Part shown: piece after piece, positions 25,422-34,577 of the stretch
Numbering within the stretch: the first letter of the stretch is position 1
Layout: each line of letters begins with the position of its first letter
NCBI RefSeq assembly: GCF_900115825.1
Contig: NZ_FOXW01000005.1
Coordinates: 170,553-234,552, forward strand
Direction: 5' to 3'
Length of the DNA stretch: 64,000 nucleotides
From: Desemzia incerta
Lineage (GTDB): Bacteria; Bacillota; Bacilli; Lactobacillales; Carnobacteriaceae
Notes under the pieces: generated by a model
Database searches by the model: none
The model's input: the letters and a program-made list of their open reading frames with translations, nothing else
Told to the model about the DNA's origin: nothing
Program-made: the position numbers and the translations under genes

Positions 25422-26165
25422 TTACAAAGCTGGTGCAATGCTTTTTTTGACACGGCTCACAAAATCAGTAAATAATTGCTGCATTTTTTCGTCTGTGTGG
25501 ATCATCAATTCAGGATGCCATTGAACGGCTACAATATTAGCAGAAGGATCTTTAGCTTCAAATCCTTCAATCAATTTATCCTTACTCCAAGCAACAGCTT
25601 CAAACGGCTCAGCCAATTCTTTGATGGCTTGATGATGATAAGAATTGACGACATAAGCAGGGCCAAAAACTTTTGCTAAACGACTGTCCGGATCCAAAGT
25701 TATCGTATGGGCTCCATTGTCATATTGTGTGTGCTGGATGTGTTGAACGGTCAGATCCGAATACGAAGTCGCAAGGTCTTGATATAATGTACCACCGTAA
25801 GCTACATTTAACAACTGCAATCCTCGGCAAACACCTAAAATAGGTTTTTGCTGTCTAACGGCTTCTTTGATCAATGCTATTTCAAAGGTATCTCGAAGTG
25901 GACTTGTCGTTCCTAAAGCAGGAATCGGTTCTTCACCATATAGTAAAGGAGACACATCTTGCCCGCCTGCCAGCAACAAGCCATCAATATGAGAAATATA
26001 CGCTTTAGCATCTTTGGGATCTCCTAGAGGAATTACATTAGGCAATCCATATGCTGTGACAGTAGCCTCAACAAAACCGTGAGGAGTATAAGTGATCGGA
26101 AGACCATCAAAGCTTGGAGATCGTTGAGTCAGAATATTTCCAGGTATGCCAATAATCGGTTTCAT
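25422..26165 (-). CDS. Gamma-glutamyl-gamma-aminobutyrate hydrolase-like protein (class I glutamine amidotransferase, PuuD-like)
   Basis: 247 residues. Nucleophile Cys in LGVCRGLQLLNV, catalytic His-Glu in VQWHPEL, and GGQDVSPLLYGEE near the N-terminus fit the peptidase C26/PuuD group that cleaves gamma-glutamyl bonds. Such enzymes act in putrescine breakdown, but no other puu gene is near, so the substrate is unproven. ATG 26165 is chosen (AAGGAAG 7 bases upstream); a TTG codon one triplet earlier is less likely. Confidence 0.85.
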   Translation of the reverse strand: MKPIIGIPGNILTQRSPSFDGLPITYTPHGFVEATVTAYGLPNVIPLGDPKDAKAYISHIDGLLLAGGQDVSPLLYGEEPIPALGTTSPLRDTFEIALIKEAVRQQKPILGVCRGLQLLNVAYGGTLYQDLATSYSDLTVQHIQHTQYDNGAHTITLDPDSRLAKVFGPAYVVNSYHHQAIKELAEPFEAVAWSKDKLIEGFEAKDPSANIVAVQWHPELMIHTDEKMQQLFTDFVSRVKKSIAPAL

Positions 26166-26385
26166 CAAAACACTTCCTTTTCATAAAGAACCAATCCAAC
26201 TTGATTAAATCTTATTTTACAGGAAAGCGATAGGAAAAGGTAGTTCTGATTGCAGAATAAATTTTTATAGATACATTAGTGAAAACCAAAAAAGTTTATG
26301 GTTTTCTGATCGATGGAAGCTACTAGTTGTGAAAGATGGACAAAATTAAAATTAAAACGCAAGTACGATGAGGGATTTGTCAAAA

Positions 26386-26431
26386 TAAAATATTTTTCTG
26401 CTATTAAAATTAACAACAGAAAAATATTTTA
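26386..26431. repeat. 15-base perfect inverted repeat in a large gene-free gap
   Basis: TAAAATATTTTTCTG (26386-26400) and CAGAAAAATATTTTA (26417-26431) are exact complements with a 16-base loop. It could be an operator or RNA hairpin. It lies in the 1.2-kb gap 26166-27362, which also holds a dyad GAAAACCA/TGGTTTTC (26281-26306), an orphan terminator, a gene relic and the next operon's regulatory region. Confidence 0.6.
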
Positions 26432-26616
26432 GTTAAAACAGTATGTTATATTTTTGGAGTTAATAACTATTTATAAACATTTAGTACAGTTCTCTTTGAG
26501 AATATCAGGAAAACCGTACAAGGCTTATGAGCTATGTTCTAAAGAGCTGCAAATGTAGAATGTGCGATGGAATTGTATCGTTTGATTGATTAGAAGATGG
26601 AAAATTCAGAGATAAA

Positions 26617-26666
26617 AGGAAATTCAGGACAGAGGGCTGCTGTAAGGGTATTTCCTTGTTTTTTTA
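26617..26666 (+). terminator. Orphan terminator in the gene-free gap
   Basis: AAGGAAAT pairs with ATTTCCTT around a GC-richer centre (CAG/CTG), followed by GTTTTTTT. No ORF precedes it on the plus strand, so it may end an untranslated RNA; a possible start is TTGTCA near 26378 with TGCTATTAA near 26399-26407 (19-base spacer, weak). Confidence 0.55.
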
Positions 26667-26821
26667 TTAAAAATAGATCAAAGGAATATCAAGAAGGAAA
26701 CTTTAACTACTCTTTTTCTTTACTGCTGATACTCATATGATTTGTTAAATAAACATACTTCTATAGAAAACATTTATTTACGATAAGTTGTCTATATTTT
26801 TACGTTGTACTTGAAGGAACT

Positions 26822-27051
26822 ATGCTATCATTGGGAAATTTTAAGGAAGTAAGAACAGAATTAGAGAATACATTTTATTGCGAAATTTAATGAGAGGCAG
26901 ATTTGTAAAAGAATATAATTTAAATGGTTATGATAGATAGGAAGAAATAGATTATAGTGGTGAATTTATGTGGCCTGTAGATATTTATTTATGAGTAGAG
27001 AGACATGAAAATCATATAAAAAGAAAAAGATACTGGTTTGAGTACGTTTAA
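26822..27051 (+). pseudogene. Relic of an unidentified gene with frameshift and stops
   Basis: ATG 26822 (AAGGAA nearby) reads MLSLGNFKEVRTELENTFY to a stop at 26888; a frame change then continues MRGRFVKEYNLNGYD, TAG at 26938-26940, EEIDYSGEFMWPVDIYL, TGA at 26992-26994, and HENHIKRKRYWFEYV to TAA at 27049-27051. The Trp/Tyr-rich, protein-like composition across the stops in one frame suggests a decayed gene of about 75 codons. I do not recognise the family. Confidence 0.4.
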
Positions 27052-27117
27052 GTAGTAAAGTTAAGCAGTTGAATAACAAATTAAGATACACTGGATTAAT
27101 AATTACATTTATTATGC

Positions 27118-27140
27118 TTAGCGAACTTTTTGTTCGTTAA
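27118..27140. repeat. Inverted repeat upstream of the purine-type operon
   Basis: TTAGCGAAC-TTTTT-GTTCGTTAA, a 9-base stem with one G-T. Each arm contains the CGAAC core also seen in the PurR-like boxes downstream, so this may be a third, inverted site or a weak terminator. Confidence 0.45.
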
Positions 27141-27190
27141 AAAGGCGTTTTTCATTTTTTAATCTTTTTTTTTTGCGACTAAAAACATAA

Positions 27191-27203
27191 AAAAACGAAC
27201 ATT
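27191..27203 (+). promoter_or_regulatory. PurR box candidate 1
   Basis: AAAAACGAACATT matches 12 of 13 positions of the lactococcal PurBox AWWWCCGAACWWT. Its central G (27197) is 76 bases before the start predicted from the promoter at 27238-27266, the position known for PurR-activated promoters of Lactococcus. Consensus and position are recalled from published work; binding here is inference. Confidence 0.6.
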
Positions 27204-27237
27204 AGCCAATTTTTTTTATCTTTATTTGCGGAAAGTG

Positions 27238-27266
27238 TTGTCCATTAATTTTTTAACAGTTATACT
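27238..27266 (+). promoter_or_regulatory. Promoter of the ABC-adenine deaminase operon
   Basis: TTGTCC, 17-base spacer, TATACT; predicted start 27273, leaving a leader of about 90 bases before the first gene. Confidence 0.65.
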
Positions 27267-27277
27267 GGCTTGTGTAG

Positions 27278-27290
27278 AAAGACGAACATT
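27278..27290 (+). promoter_or_regulatory. PurR box candidate 2
   Basis: AAAGACGAACATT shares the ten bases ACGAACATTA with box 1, 87 bases upstream. It lies just after the predicted transcription start, so it could bind a second PurR dimer or damp expression. Confidence 0.55.
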
Positions 27291-27362
27291 AATAGATAAC
27301 GAAAAGGATACGATTTTTTATAAACTATTGTATTTTTTTGTTTTTTAAGGAGGATTTATCTT

Positions 27363-28196
27363 ATGTCGAAAAAAATCCCGTATCTAATATTGGCACCGGG
27401 ATTCATTTTGTTGATTTTCTTTTTGTTGATACCGTTAGTATCGGTTATTTGGCCAACTTTTTATAATGGAACATTGTCGTTTGATTCTTATCTTTCTTTT
27501 TTTAAAGATGCATATAATGTAGGTATTTTTATGCGAACCGTTCGTGTTTCGGTCGTTGTGACTGTCATATGCATCATTCTTGGGGTTCCTACTGCTTACT
27601 TTATAGCGGGAACATCTTCAAAATGGCGTGGATTACTGATGGCACTAACATTATTTCCGATGTTGACCAATTCAGTTATTCGAAGTTTCGCATGGATCAA
27701 TCTATTAGGGCAAAACGGTGTGATCAATAAATTGTTAACTAGTATAGGGATCATATCTGAGCCGTTGACCTTATTGTATACAGAGTTTTCAATCATTATT
27801 GGATCGATTTATTTATTTTTGCCTATTTTGATCATCACGTTAGTAGGAGTAATGGAAAATATCAATCCAGAAATCATGGAAGCAGCAGAAACTCTTGGGG
27901 CGAGTCGTATAAAAGCGTTCATCAAAGTCGTTTTACCGTTGAGCATTCCCGGAATCATCGTAGGGAGTATTCTGGTATTTACAGGTACGTTGACTGCTTA
28001 TACCACTCCTCAGTTACTTGGAGGCAACCGTAATATGATGTTGTCGACATTTCTGTATCAAAATGCTATGACTTTGGGCAATTGGGAAGATGCAAGCGTC
28101 ATTGCATTGATCATGATCGTGACGACTTTGATCGTTATGAAAGGTTTTAACTTGATCGCCAATAGAATAGACAAGCGAGGTGAACAAGATGCGTAA
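27363..28196 (+). CDS. ABC importer permease, PotB-like
   Basis: 277 residues, six membrane helices, with the ATPase-contact loop EAAETLGASRIKAFIKVVLP. Related to spermidine/putrescine permease PotB. The regulatory region (PurR-like boxes) and downstream adenine deaminase suggest a purine-related substrate instead of polyamines; that is inference. AAGGAGG precedes the ATG. It overlaps the next permease by 8 bases (ATGCGTAA), so the two are translationally coupled. Confidence 0.9.
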   Translation: MSKKIPYLILAPGFILLIFFLLIPLVSVIWPTFYNGTLSFDSYLSFFKDAYNVGIFMRTVRVSVVVTVICIILGVPTAYFIAGTSSKWRGLLMALTLFPMLTNSVIRSFAWINLLGQNGVINKLLTSIGIISEPLTLLYTEFSIIIGSIYLFLPILIITLVGVMENINPEIMEAAETLGASRIKAFIKVVLPLSIPGIIVGSILVFTGTLTAYTTPQLLGGNRNMMLSTFLYQNAMTLGNWEDASVIALIMIVTTLIVMKGFNLIANRIDKRGEQDA

Positions 28197-28968
28197 ACAA
28201 AGAGGATTATCGATATTCGCCGGGGCTGTATTTGCTTTCTTGTTTATTCCTTTAATCATTATCACGATAACTGCTTTTGGAGAAAATGCGACCATTCAAT
28301 TTCCAATTAGTGGTTTTACATTTCAATGGTTTACAGCTGTTTTTGAAAATCAGTCTTTTGTGGACAGTTTTTTATTGAGTTTAGAAGTTTCTTTACTGGC
28401 GACTTTGCTGGCGTTGATCATTGGGATTCCTGCTGCATATGCTTTAACTAGACATGGTGTGAAAGGGAAAAACTGGATCAAAAGTTTCTTTTTATCTCCG
28501 ACCATTATTCCAGGTGTTGTAGTAGGGTATTCGCTGTTTCAGTTTATCGTTATTCGTTTGCAGATCCCTTTATTCATTGGCTTATTGTTGGGGCATTTTT
28601 TAATCAGTCTGCCTTACATTATTCGTGTAGTGGGCTCTAGTTTAGAACAATTTGACTTTTCGATCGAAGAAGTGGCATGGACTTTAGGAAGCACTAAGTT
28701 CAAAGCGTTTATCAGCATAGTATTGCCTAATATCTCATCCAGTATATTTGCTTCTTTTATGTTGGCCTTTATCAATTCTTTTAACAATATACCTGTGTCG
28801 CAGTTCTTATCTGGTCCCGGCATCTCAACATTGCCGACCACTTTAATGAATTACATTGAATACAATTATGATCCAGTCGTTTCTGCTTTGTCTGTACTTT
28901 TGATGCTGGGAACGATCATCTTGATGTTTTTGATCGAAAAAACACTTGGGCTGGCAAAAGTAGTTTAG
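28189..28968 (+). CDS. ABC importer permease, PotC-like
   Basis: 259 residues with six helices and the EAA-type loop EEVAWTLGSTKFKAFISIVLP. Pairs with the preceding PotB-like permease to form the channel. ATG 28189 is chosen because GAGGTGA precedes it; GTG 28180 is an alternative. The following 105-base gap before the ATPase gene contains a hairpin (TGATGAG/CTTCATCA with GCGCATTTGCG inside). Confidence 0.9.
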   Translation: MRKQRGLSIFAGAVFAFLFIPLIIITITAFGENATIQFPISGFTFQWFTAVFENQSFVDSFLLSLEVSLLATLLALIIGIPAAYALTRHGVKGKNWIKSFFLSPTIIPGVVVGYSLFQFIVIRLQIPLFIGLLLGHFLISLPYIIRVVGSSLEQFDFSIEEVAWTLGSTKFKAFISIVLPNISSSIFASFMLAFINSFNNIPVSQFLSGPGISTLPTTLMNYIEYNYDPVVSALSVLLMLGTIILMFLIEKTLGLAKVV

Positions 28969-29073
28969 TACGTATAACAAATTAATAGCAAGTTGATGAG
29001 AGCAGCGCATTTGCGATTTGTTTACTTCATCAGTCGATTTTGTTAAATACCCATAAGGAGGACATGTACTGTT

Positions 29074-30114
29074 ATGTCATTTGTTGATTTAGAAAACATC
29101 CGTGTGAGTTATGACGGGAAAAATAATATCTTGAAAGAACTGAATCTATCTATGGAAAAAGGCGAACTGATCTCATTATTAGGACCATCGGGTTGTGGCA
29201 AAACGACGACCTTGCGAGTGATTGCGGGGCTTATCGAACCTATTGATGGAACCTTTACTGTAGGAGAGACCAATTTGACAAAAGTTCCTGTCCACAAACG
29301 TAATTTTGGAATGGTTTTTCAAAGTTATGCATTATTTCCGCATTTAACCGTGAAAGAAAATGTGGGCTTTGGATTGAAATTGAGGAAAGAAAAAAAAGAA
29401 GTCATCGAAAAAAAAGTGCAAGCTATTTTAGCAGCTACTGACTTATCGGACTATGCTGAGCGTTACCCTAAGCAACTGTCTGGAGGGCAACGTCAACGTG
29501 TGGCTCTTGCTCGTGCATTAGTGATTGAACCGCAATTATTGTTACTAGACGAACCGTTAAGTAATTTGGATGCTAAATTACGCCTCAGTATGCGGATCGA
29601 GATCAAACGTATCCAACGCAAACTAGGGATAACAACGGTCTTTGTAACGCATGATCAAGAAGAATGTTTTTCAATCTCGGATAAAGTAGCCGTTATGAAC
29701 AATGGAGTCATTGAACAATATGATTCTCCGGAAGAGATTTATAAAAATCCTAAAACAGAGTTCGTTGCGCGTTTTATTGGGTTCGAAAATTTCTTTGCTT
29801 TGACCAAACAAGGCACACATTCTTATATAACGTCAGATGGAACGTTGATTGAAACCGTGCATTCAGCAGATAAACAACAAGCAACTGGAACGATTCGGCC
29901 AGATGATATTTTACTTTCTGCACATGATCAGGAGCTGCCGTCGAATAGTTTAGCCGGTACTATCAGAGTTCGTACGTTTTTAGGGAAAAGTTATCAATAC
30001 GAAGTAGAAACGGCTATTGGGAAGTTGTTAGTTAATGATGTACAGGTACCTGGCTACCAAGTCGGAGAGAACGTTTTTGTTGCTATTCCAAAAGAAAAAT
30101 TGATTTTAGTCTAA
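29074..30114 (+). CDS. ABC importer ATP-binding protein, PotA-like
   Basis: 346 residues. Walker A GPSGCGKTT, signature LSGGQRQR, Walker B LLLLDEPLSNLD and H-loop FVTHDQEE are intact; residues from ~240 on form a TOBE-type domain, shorter than in PotA of Escherichia coli. Energises the PotBC-like permeases. Third gene of the putative purine-uptake operon; AAGGAGGAC lies upstream. Confidence 0.93.
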   Translation: MSFVDLENIRVSYDGKNNILKELNLSMEKGELISLLGPSGCGKTTTLRVIAGLIEPIDGTFTVGETNLTKVPVHKRNFGMVFQSYALFPHLTVKENVGFGLKLRKEKKEVIEKKVQAILAATDLSDYAERYPKQLSGGQRQRVALARALVIEPQLLLLDEPLSNLDAKLRLSMRIEIKRIQRKLGITTVFVTHDQEECFSISDKVAVMNNGVIEQYDSPEEIYKNPKTEFVARFIGFENFFALTKQGTHSYITSDGTLIETVHSADKQQATGTIRPDDILLSAHDQELPSNSLAGTIRVRTFLGKSYQYEVETAIGKLLVNDVQVPGYQVGENVFVAIPKEKLILV

Positions 30115-30143
30115 CCAATGATAAAAAGGGGGATTTTTGAGTA

Positions 30144-31190
30144 ATGAAAAAGAAAGTTGTTTTAGCAAGTTTAACGGTTATGAGTGGGCTAGTACTAGCG
30201 GCATGTGGTCAAGAAGCGAGTGGTGAAAATAAAGAATTGGTCATCTCTACTTTTGGATTAAGCGAGGACATCATGCAAGAAGACATTTTTGCGCCGTTTG
30301 AAGAAGAACACGGTGTGGATATCGTAGTAGAGACTGGCACGAGTTCTGAACGGTACACTAAATTTGAAAATAATCCTAACTCGACAGTAGACATTATTGA
30401 TTTGCCGCAATCAAATTCCTCTCAAGGAGCGTCAGAAGACTTATTTGAAGAAATCGATACAGAAAAAATCCCGAATTTAGCTGAATTGATCGATAGCGCA
30501 AAAGAGTTGAGTGAAAATGGTGCTGGAGCAGCATATACAGTGAATAGTATTGGGATCATTTATGATGAAGAAGCTGCTGGAATGAAAATCGATGAATTTT
30601 CTGATTTATGGGATCCGTCGCTTCAAGGTAAAATCTCTATTCCAGATATTTCCACAACTTTTGGACCATCAATGATGTATGTAGCCAGTGATTATAAAGG
30701 AGTAGACATTACAACAGATAATGGGGAAGCTGCATTTGAAGCACTGGAAGAACTCTCTCCCAATATCGTTAAAACATATGCTAAGTCTTCTGATTTGGCG
30801 AATATGTTCCAATCTGAAGAAATCGTTGCAGCCGTAGTAGGAGATTTTGCGATTCCGATGATCGCAGAAGCTCATCCCGCTGTTCAATATGTTGTTCCGG
30901 CTTCTGGGACATACGCTAATTTTAATACGGTCAATATTAATGTAAATTCAGAAAATAAAGAAATGGCTTATAACTTCATCAATTGGAGACTAAGCCAAGA
31001 GTTGCAAACTATCACAGCAGCTTCCTTAAACGAAGCTCCAACAAATAAACAAGTTGAGCTAAGCGGAGAAGTAGCTGAAAACAAAACCTATGGCAAAATC
31101 GCTGAGTTGACTAAACCAGTAGATTTCGAATTTGTGAATCCGCAAATGGATGACTGGATCAGCACATGGAACAGGACTTTAAATCAATAG
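30144..31190 (+). CDS. ABC importer substrate-binding lipoprotein, PotD-like
   Basis: 348 residues. Signal peptide with lipobox LVLAAC (Cys ~21), then a type II periplasmic-binding fold of the PotD/FutA group (ELVISTFGLSEDIM, GIIYDEEAAGMKIDEFSDLW, VGDFAIPMIAEAHP). The pocket residues cannot be judged without alignment. The operon order permease-permease-ATPase-binding protein and the two deaminases downstream point to uptake of a purine base or nucleoside. A terminator 17 bases after it separates it from ade, probably allowing partial read-through. Confidence 0.88.
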   Translation: MKKKVVLASLTVMSGLVLAACGQEASGENKELVISTFGLSEDIMQEDIFAPFEEEHGVDIVVETGTSSERYTKFENNPNSTVDIIDLPQSNSSQGASEDLFEEIDTEKIPNLAELIDSAKELSENGAGAAYTVNSIGIIYDEEAAGMKIDEFSDLWDPSLQGKISIPDISTTFGPSMMYVASDYKGVDITTDNGEAAFEALEELSPNIVKTYAKSSDLANMFQSEEIVAAVVGDFAIPMIAEAHPAVQYVVPASGTYANFNTVNINVNSENKEMAYNFINWRLSQELQTITAASLNEAPTNKQVELSGEVAENKTYGKIAELTKPVDFEFVNPQMDDWISTWNRTLNQ

Positions 31191-31206
31191 AGTAAAGATC
31201 ACATAT

Positions 31207-31242
31207 AAAAAATAACCTCTTTTCAGCTAGAGGTTATTTTTT
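31207..31242 (+). terminator. Terminator between the ABC genes and ade
   Basis: AAATAACCTCT pairs with AGAGGTTATTT, then TTT. ade follows after only 31 bases with no clear promoter, so read-through or a promoter hidden in this hairpin is implied. Confidence 0.85.
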
Positions 31243-31272
31243 ATGTAAGAACCAACAGAGAGGTGAGTGGGT

Positions 31273-32979
31273 ATGAAAGTAGACACGCTTATTACGAATG
31301 TACAAGTATTCAATAGTTTTCTAAAAAAATTTGAATGGAAAGATGTAGCCATTCTCAATGAAAAGTTCTTTTCAATTGGAATGAGTCACCTGAAAGATAT
31401 TCAACCGATTGTGACGATTGATGCAAAAGGAGATTACATGATTCCAGGGCTGATCGATATCCATATGCATATTGAAAGCTCCATGATTCCTCCGTCTATT
31501 TTTTCAAAAGCTGGTTTGTCTCACGGGGTAACAACAGTTGTTGCAGATGCTCATGAAATCGTGAATGTATTTGGTGTAAAAGGGATGAAGGCCTTTATGG
31601 ATGAAGAAACGGAGATGGACATTTTTTATGCGATTCCATCTTCGGTTCCTTCAACGACTCCAGAAGTAGAGACTACAGGCGGATTCATAGGAGTGGAAGA
31701 GGTAGAGAGATTATTAAGCCATCCTAAAGTGATTGCTCTTGGAGAAGCGATGAATTTTGACGGTATCGTAAACGATCCGAATTCTTTGATTCGTCAAATT
31801 TTGCATACGGTTCAAGAAAAGAGACCGTTTATGCCGATTGAAGGGCATGTACCGCTAGTCTCAGGATTGGATTTGGCTAAGTTTATGTACCAAGGCATTA
31901 CAGCGGACCACACACAACAAACTCCGGAGTCTATTTACGAAAAAGTCAGCAGTGGAATGTTCATTGAGCTGCAGAAGAAATCGATCACCAGCGAAAACAT
32001 GCAAACTATAGTAAAAAATCATTTTTATGAATATTGTGCTATCGTGACCGATGACATTATGGCAGATGACTTGTTGGAAGGACATTTGAACGCAAATGTT
32101 CGATCGGCTATTGAAGCCGGTATTCCTGTAGAACAAGCTATTTATATGAGCACGTACACACCAGCAAGAAGAATGGGTTTTCAAGATCGAGGTGCGATCG
32201 TTTCAGGTTTCAAAGCTGATTTTATTTTATTGGAAGATCCAGCAAAAATGGACATTTCAGCAGTATATAAAGCTGGGAAATCAGTACATAAAAAAGGAGA
32301 TGAGATAGGGTATCCAGAAACTAAGCCGGTTTTTCCAGCTGCCTTTTATTCTTCCGTTCAGTGTGAAAAAGCAGAAAAAAGTGATTTTCAAATTCGAGCT
32401 GAAGGCAAAACTGCTCTTTGTAATGTGATGCGTATAGCTGAGGTAGGAACGTTTACTGAACGCGTACAGAGAGAAATCCCGATAAAAAATGGGTATCTAG
32501 ATTGGGAATCAAGCGGCTTAGCATTGATCGTAGTGATGGAGCGGTATGGAAAGACTGGAAACAAAGCATATGGATTAATTGAAAATGCACTGACGGAAAA
32601 AGGAGCAATCGGAACCACTTGGGCACACGATCACCATAACTTGATGGTGATGGGGACTTCAATCGAAGATTTAGTCGCAGCGCAAAACGAATTGGTTGAG
32701 ATACAAGGCGGCTATTTGACCGTTCGAAACAAACAAGTAGTCAGTTGTTGTCCACTTTTGATCGGCGGAGTTATCAGTGATGCACCGATCCAAATTATTG
32801 GGCAGCAATTAAGTGAAGTAAGACAAGGGATGATTGATTTGGGCTACTGCAATTCTAATGAAATCATGTCATTTTCAACATTGTCTTTACCCGTTTCTCC
32901 AGCCATAAAGATCACAGATAAAGGAATGTTTGATGTGCGCAGCCAACACCTGATTCGATTAATGGAGGAAATTAAATGA
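31273..32979 (+). CDS. ade: Adenine deaminase
   Basis: 568 residues; converts adenine to hypoxanthine plus ammonia for purine salvage. Metal-binding motifs of the Ade amidohydrolase family are clear: PGLIDIHMHIESSM, DAHEIVNVFG, EGHVPLVSG and, near the C-terminus, TTWAHDHHNLMVMG. Length is normal. ATG 31273 is preferred (AGAGGTGAG upstream) over a GTG two codons earlier. It overlaps the next amidohydrolase by 4 bases (ATGA). Follows the PotABCD-like importer, which would feed it adenine. Confidence 0.95.
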   Translation: MKVDTLITNVQVFNSFLKKFEWKDVAILNEKFFSIGMSHLKDIQPIVTIDAKGDYMIPGLIDIHMHIESSMIPPSIFSKAGLSHGVTTVVADAHEIVNVFGVKGMKAFMDEETEMDIFYAIPSSVPSTTPEVETTGGFIGVEEVERLLSHPKVIALGEAMNFDGIVNDPNSLIRQILHTVQEKRPFMPIEGHVPLVSGLDLAKFMYQGITADHTQQTPESIYEKVSSGMFIELQKKSITSENMQTIVKNHFYEYCAIVTDDIMADDLLEGHLNANVRSAIEAGIPVEQAIYMSTYTPARRMGFQDRGAIVSGFKADFILLEDPAKMDISAVYKAGKSVHKKGDEIGYPETKPVFPAAFYSSVQCEKAEKSDFQIRAEGKTALCNVMRIAEVGTFTERVQREIPIKNGYLDWESSGLALIVVMERYGKTGNKAYGLIENALTEKGAIGTTWAHDHHNLMVMGTSIEDLVAAQNELVEIQGGYLTVRNKQVVSCCPLLIGGVISDAPIQIIGQQLSEVRQGMIDLGYCNSNEIMSFSTLSLPVSPAIKITDKGMFDVRSQHLIRLMEEIK

Positions 32980-34295
32980 AGACCTTGATTAAAAACAGTC
33001 ATGTCTTAACGATGGACGCCAAACGCACTGAATATCCTGATGGTTATGTGATCATAGAAGATACTAGAATTTTGGAAATAGGACCGTATGATCAGCTCTT
33101 ACAATCAGAAAGCAGTTTCGATGAAGTGATCGATGCTCATCAAACCATTGCGATTCCAGGGATGGTGAACACTCATACCCATATCGGGATGATTCCTTTT
33201 CGGTCATTAGGAGACGATTATCCGGATCGACTGCGGCGCTTTTTGTTTCCGCTCGAAACGGCTTGCATGACAAAAGAATTGGCTTATTATAGCGGAAAAT
33301 ACGCTATTGCTGAAATGCAATTGGCTGGTATCACAACTTTTGCAGATATGTACTATTTTGAAGATGCTCTAGCTCAAGCAACGGATGAAATGAAATCTCG
33401 AGCTATTTTAGGAGAGACTATCGTTGACTTTCCATCTTGTGACGCCTCGACAGCTCATGGTGGCATTGAGTATGCTGAAAAATTCATACCAAAATGGCTC
33501 GATCATGAATTGATTACTCCAGCTGTCGCGCCGCATGCGCCGAATACTAATGATCCAGAAGCATTAAAAGCAGCAGCTGCGTTGGCGGAAAAGTATGGTG
33601 TGCCAATGACCATGCATGTAGCTGAGATGGACTATGAAATGAAGCATTTTAAAGAGCTGCATAATGCTACGCCTATAGAGTTTTTGCAATCCATCGGCGT
33701 TCTTAGTCCGCGTTTTATCGCGGCTCACTGCATTCATTTGTCAGCACAAGACCTGCAGATCTTAAAGCAAGAAGGTGTCGGTGTAGCTCATTGTATCGGA
33801 GCCAATACCAAGTCTGCTAAAGGCGTCGCTCGAGTAAAAGATATGCAGGAAATGTCTATTCCAGTTGGCTTAGGAACAGACGGACCAAGCAGCGGAAATA
33901 CACTCGATTTGTTTACGCAAATGAAACTGGTTGCTAATTTTCATAAGACGACATTGCAGGACAGGACGGCTTTTCCAGCCAGCGATATTGTGGCAATGGC
34001 TACTATTGAAGGAGCAAAAGTGTTGAACATGTCGCATGAAATCGGCTCTTTGGAGATAGGAAAAAAGGCTGACATAGTGTTGGTTGAAACGAAATCAGTC
34101 AATATGTTTCCGATCTTTGATCCTTATGCAGCGCTGGTTTATGCCGCAAATGCATCGAATGTACAAGACGTCTTCATCAGTGGGGCAGCTGTTATTCGAG
34201 ATAAGGAACTTGTCCATCACGATTTAACCGTTTTACGATCAAATCTATCCTCTGAAATGATTCCTTTTTCAAAAAAAGCGAGAGAGTTAGCTTGA
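32976..34295 (+). CDS. Amidohydrolase of the MTA/SAH deaminase (MtaD/SsnA/TrzN) group
   Basis: 439 residues. Metal site residues: NTHTHIGM, MHVAEMD, AAHCIHLS and GTDGPSSGN, in the order of the ATZ/TRZ amidohydrolase family, which includes 5-methylthioadenosine/S-adenosylhomocysteine deaminases and guanine deaminase-like enzymes. Translationally coupled to adenine deaminase (4-base overlap), so it probably deaminates a second purine compound delivered by the same importer. Exact substrate unknown. No terminator found right after it. Confidence 0.88.
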   Translation: MKTLIKNSHVLTMDAKRTEYPDGYVIIEDTRILEIGPYDQLLQSESSFDEVIDAHQTIAIPGMVNTHTHIGMIPFRSLGDDYPDRLRRFLFPLETACMTKELAYYSGKYAIAEMQLAGITTFADMYYFEDALAQATDEMKSRAILGETIVDFPSCDASTAHGGIEYAEKFIPKWLDHELITPAVAPHAPNTNDPEALKAAAALAEKYGVPMTMHVAEMDYEMKHFKELHNATPIEFLQSIGVLSPRFIAAHCIHLSAQDLQILKQEGVGVAHCIGANTKSAKGVARVKDMQEMSIPVGLGTDGPSSGNTLDLFTQMKLVANFHKTTLQDRTAFPASDIVAMATIEGAKVLNMSHEIGSLEIGKKADIVLVETKSVNMFPIFDPYAALVYAANASNVQDVFISGAAVIRDKELVHHDLTVLRSNLSSEMIPFSKKARELA

Positions 34296-34568
34296 AGGTA
34301 TGTCAAAGCTAGGAGTTTAGGGTCATAATTCAGTTATGCTGAAAGAGAATCAATAACTTTGATTTCTATAAACATTTTACTAGGTTAGAGGAAGAGCCAT
34401 TTAAAATTCATAGAAGATTTTAAATAAGATATTCTGAGTGCTAACTATGGAAAATAGAATGAAGTTGTTACAATTAAAAATTTTTAAAGATAAATCTTGC
34501 AATGAAGACCTTGAGGAATTTGCTGCTCTCTTTCTTTTGCATCAAAACTCTTCAAATCATTTAATGGA

Positions 34569-34577
34569 TGGTAAAAT
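34569..34577 (+). promoter_or_regulatory. Extended -10 promoter
   Basis: TGGTAAAAT, an extended -10 element 50 bases before the start chosen for the next gene. The stretch 34296-34568 holds nothing else I can recognise. Confidence 0.45.

Noticed and set aside
27061..27362. Purine riboswitch upstream of the importer-deaminase operon
   Set aside because: I looked for the conserved core (GATATGG, GTTTCTACC, GACTA pattern) and found none; the PurR-like boxes explain purine control better.
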